Source: Brevibacillus ruminantium (lineage in GTDB: Bacteria; Bacillota; Bacilli; Brevibacillales; Brevibacillaceae). From it: 64,000 nt of DNA. The notes beneath the pieces were generated by a model. That model was given only the letters and a program-made list of their open reading frames with translations. It was not told where the DNA came from and did no database searches. Positions 63,609-64,000 of the stretch are shown piece after piece; positions within the stretch are counted from its first letter, which is position 1; the number at the start of each line of letters is the position of its first letter. The translations under genes and the position numbers were made by a program. The stretch spans positions 2,429,001 to 2,493,000 of the forward strand of contig NZ_CP098755.1 of NCBI RefSeq assembly GCF_023746555.1. Reading direction: 5' to 3'.

Positions 63609-64000
63609 ATGAGCAAGGCAAAATGGTGGGTATCTTTGACGATGGCCTTAACACTTGGGGCAGCGGGATGCGGTCCGCAGCTGGACCAGCAATCCTCCGG
63701 CGGCCAAACCGGGGGACAGCCAGCTTCCAGCGGAGCGGCAGCAAATGCAACAAGTGGCGGGGAAGTGTTCAACGTCGGACTGGCGATTTCACTAAGCGGC
63801 GGAACAGCCAAGTTCGGTGAAGCGGTGAAACGGGCAGCGCAAATGGCGGTGGACGACTTTAACGAAGCGGGCGGCGCAGATGGCAAAAAAGCCAAGCTGA
63901 TCGTCTATGATGATGAGGCCAAGCCTGAAAAATCCGTAGAGATTGTCCAGCGTCTGATCCAACAGGATAAGGTCGTCGCTTTTGTCGGGCCAGCCAACTC
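63609..64000 (+). CDS. Branched-chain-amino-acid-type solute-binding lipoprotein (LivJ family), 3'-truncated
   Basis: ABC importer binding protein of the Peripla_BP_6/LivJ fold. Signal peptide 1-20 with lipobox GAAGC and Cys21, then a Gly/Ser/Gln-rich linker (about 25-50), then FNVGLAISLSGGTAKFGEAVKRAAQMAVDDFNEAGG, the family start with its substrate loop, continuing to the window end (130 codons seen). ATG at 63609 lies 8 bases after AAAAAAGGGGG; ATG 63603 is too close. Co-transcribed with the SDR gene, suggesting uptake of its substrate. Confidence 0.9.
   Translation, partial: MSKAKWWVSLTMALTLGAAGCGPQLDQQSSGGQTGGQPASSGAAANATSGGEVFNVGLAISLSGGTAKFGEAVKRAAQMAVDDFNEAGGADGKKAKLIVYDDEAKPEKSVEIVQRLIQQDKVVAFVGPAN

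Overview
The window is a core stretch of chromosome from a motile, endospore-forming Gram-positive bacterium of the Bacillales, most like Brevibacillus or another Paenibacillaceae member (inferred from gene order and protein character; no search was run). The evidence is a chemotaxis/sigD block running into rpsB-tsf-pyrH-frr, a Gram-positive PolC, dipicolinate synthase genes, a ger spore-germination operon and spoIIIE. Genes start with ATG, GTG or TTG behind strong AGGAGG-type ribosome sites. Composition looks even, and no insertion sequence, phage, CRISPR array, rRNA or tRNA was seen.

Layout. 1-9833: end of the flagellar/chemotaxis operon (flhG, cheB, cheA, cheW, cheC, cheD, sigD) followed by conserved genes of unclear role (DUF342/FapA protein, SwrB-like protein, MltG-like protein). 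9870-20186: rpsB, tsf, pyrH, frr, uppS, cdsA, dxr, rseP, ispG, proS, covering translation, CTP supply, isoprenoid and phospholipid precursors and site-2 proteolysis. 20413-33090: polC, then the rimP-nusA-rnpM-ylxQ-infB-ylxP-rbfA-nrnA-truB-ribF operon of transcription and ribosome assembly. 33105-38677: rpsO, pnp, ylxY, an M16 peptidase and ymxH. 38812-43592: dpaA-dpaB-asd-dapG-dapA, which makes dipicolinate and diaminopimelate.

43666-47841 is a four-gene germinant-receptor operon on the minus strand (A, B, C and a small two-helix D-type protein). It sits between dapA and RNase J, with a sigma-G-like promoter. Next come RNase J, a 58-residue DUF4025-like gene facing away from tepA across interlocked sigma-G-like promoters, ylzJ, and spoIIIE, which appears to start at CTG. 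53782-59512 holds a GntR/UTRA regulator and a BMP-family nucleoside ABC transporter (binding protein, ATPase, two permeases). 59592-60827 holds a secreted M23 peptidase and a tiny zinc-ribbon protein.

The right edge (60914-64000) is the most distinctive accessory module: a PAS-PAS sigma-54 activator, then a near-perfect -24/-12 promoter with a perfect palindromic CcpA cre site at the predicted transcription start, driving a 3-hydroxybutyrate-dehydrogenase-like SDR and a branched-chain-type solute-binding lipoprotein cut by the window end. It reads as a catabolic operon under inducer-dependent sigma-54 activation and carbon catabolite control.

No wholly new multi-gene system was found. The novelty candidates are regulatory (sigma-54/cre overlap, CTG start with a leader terminator, interlocked forespore promoters) and small genes.
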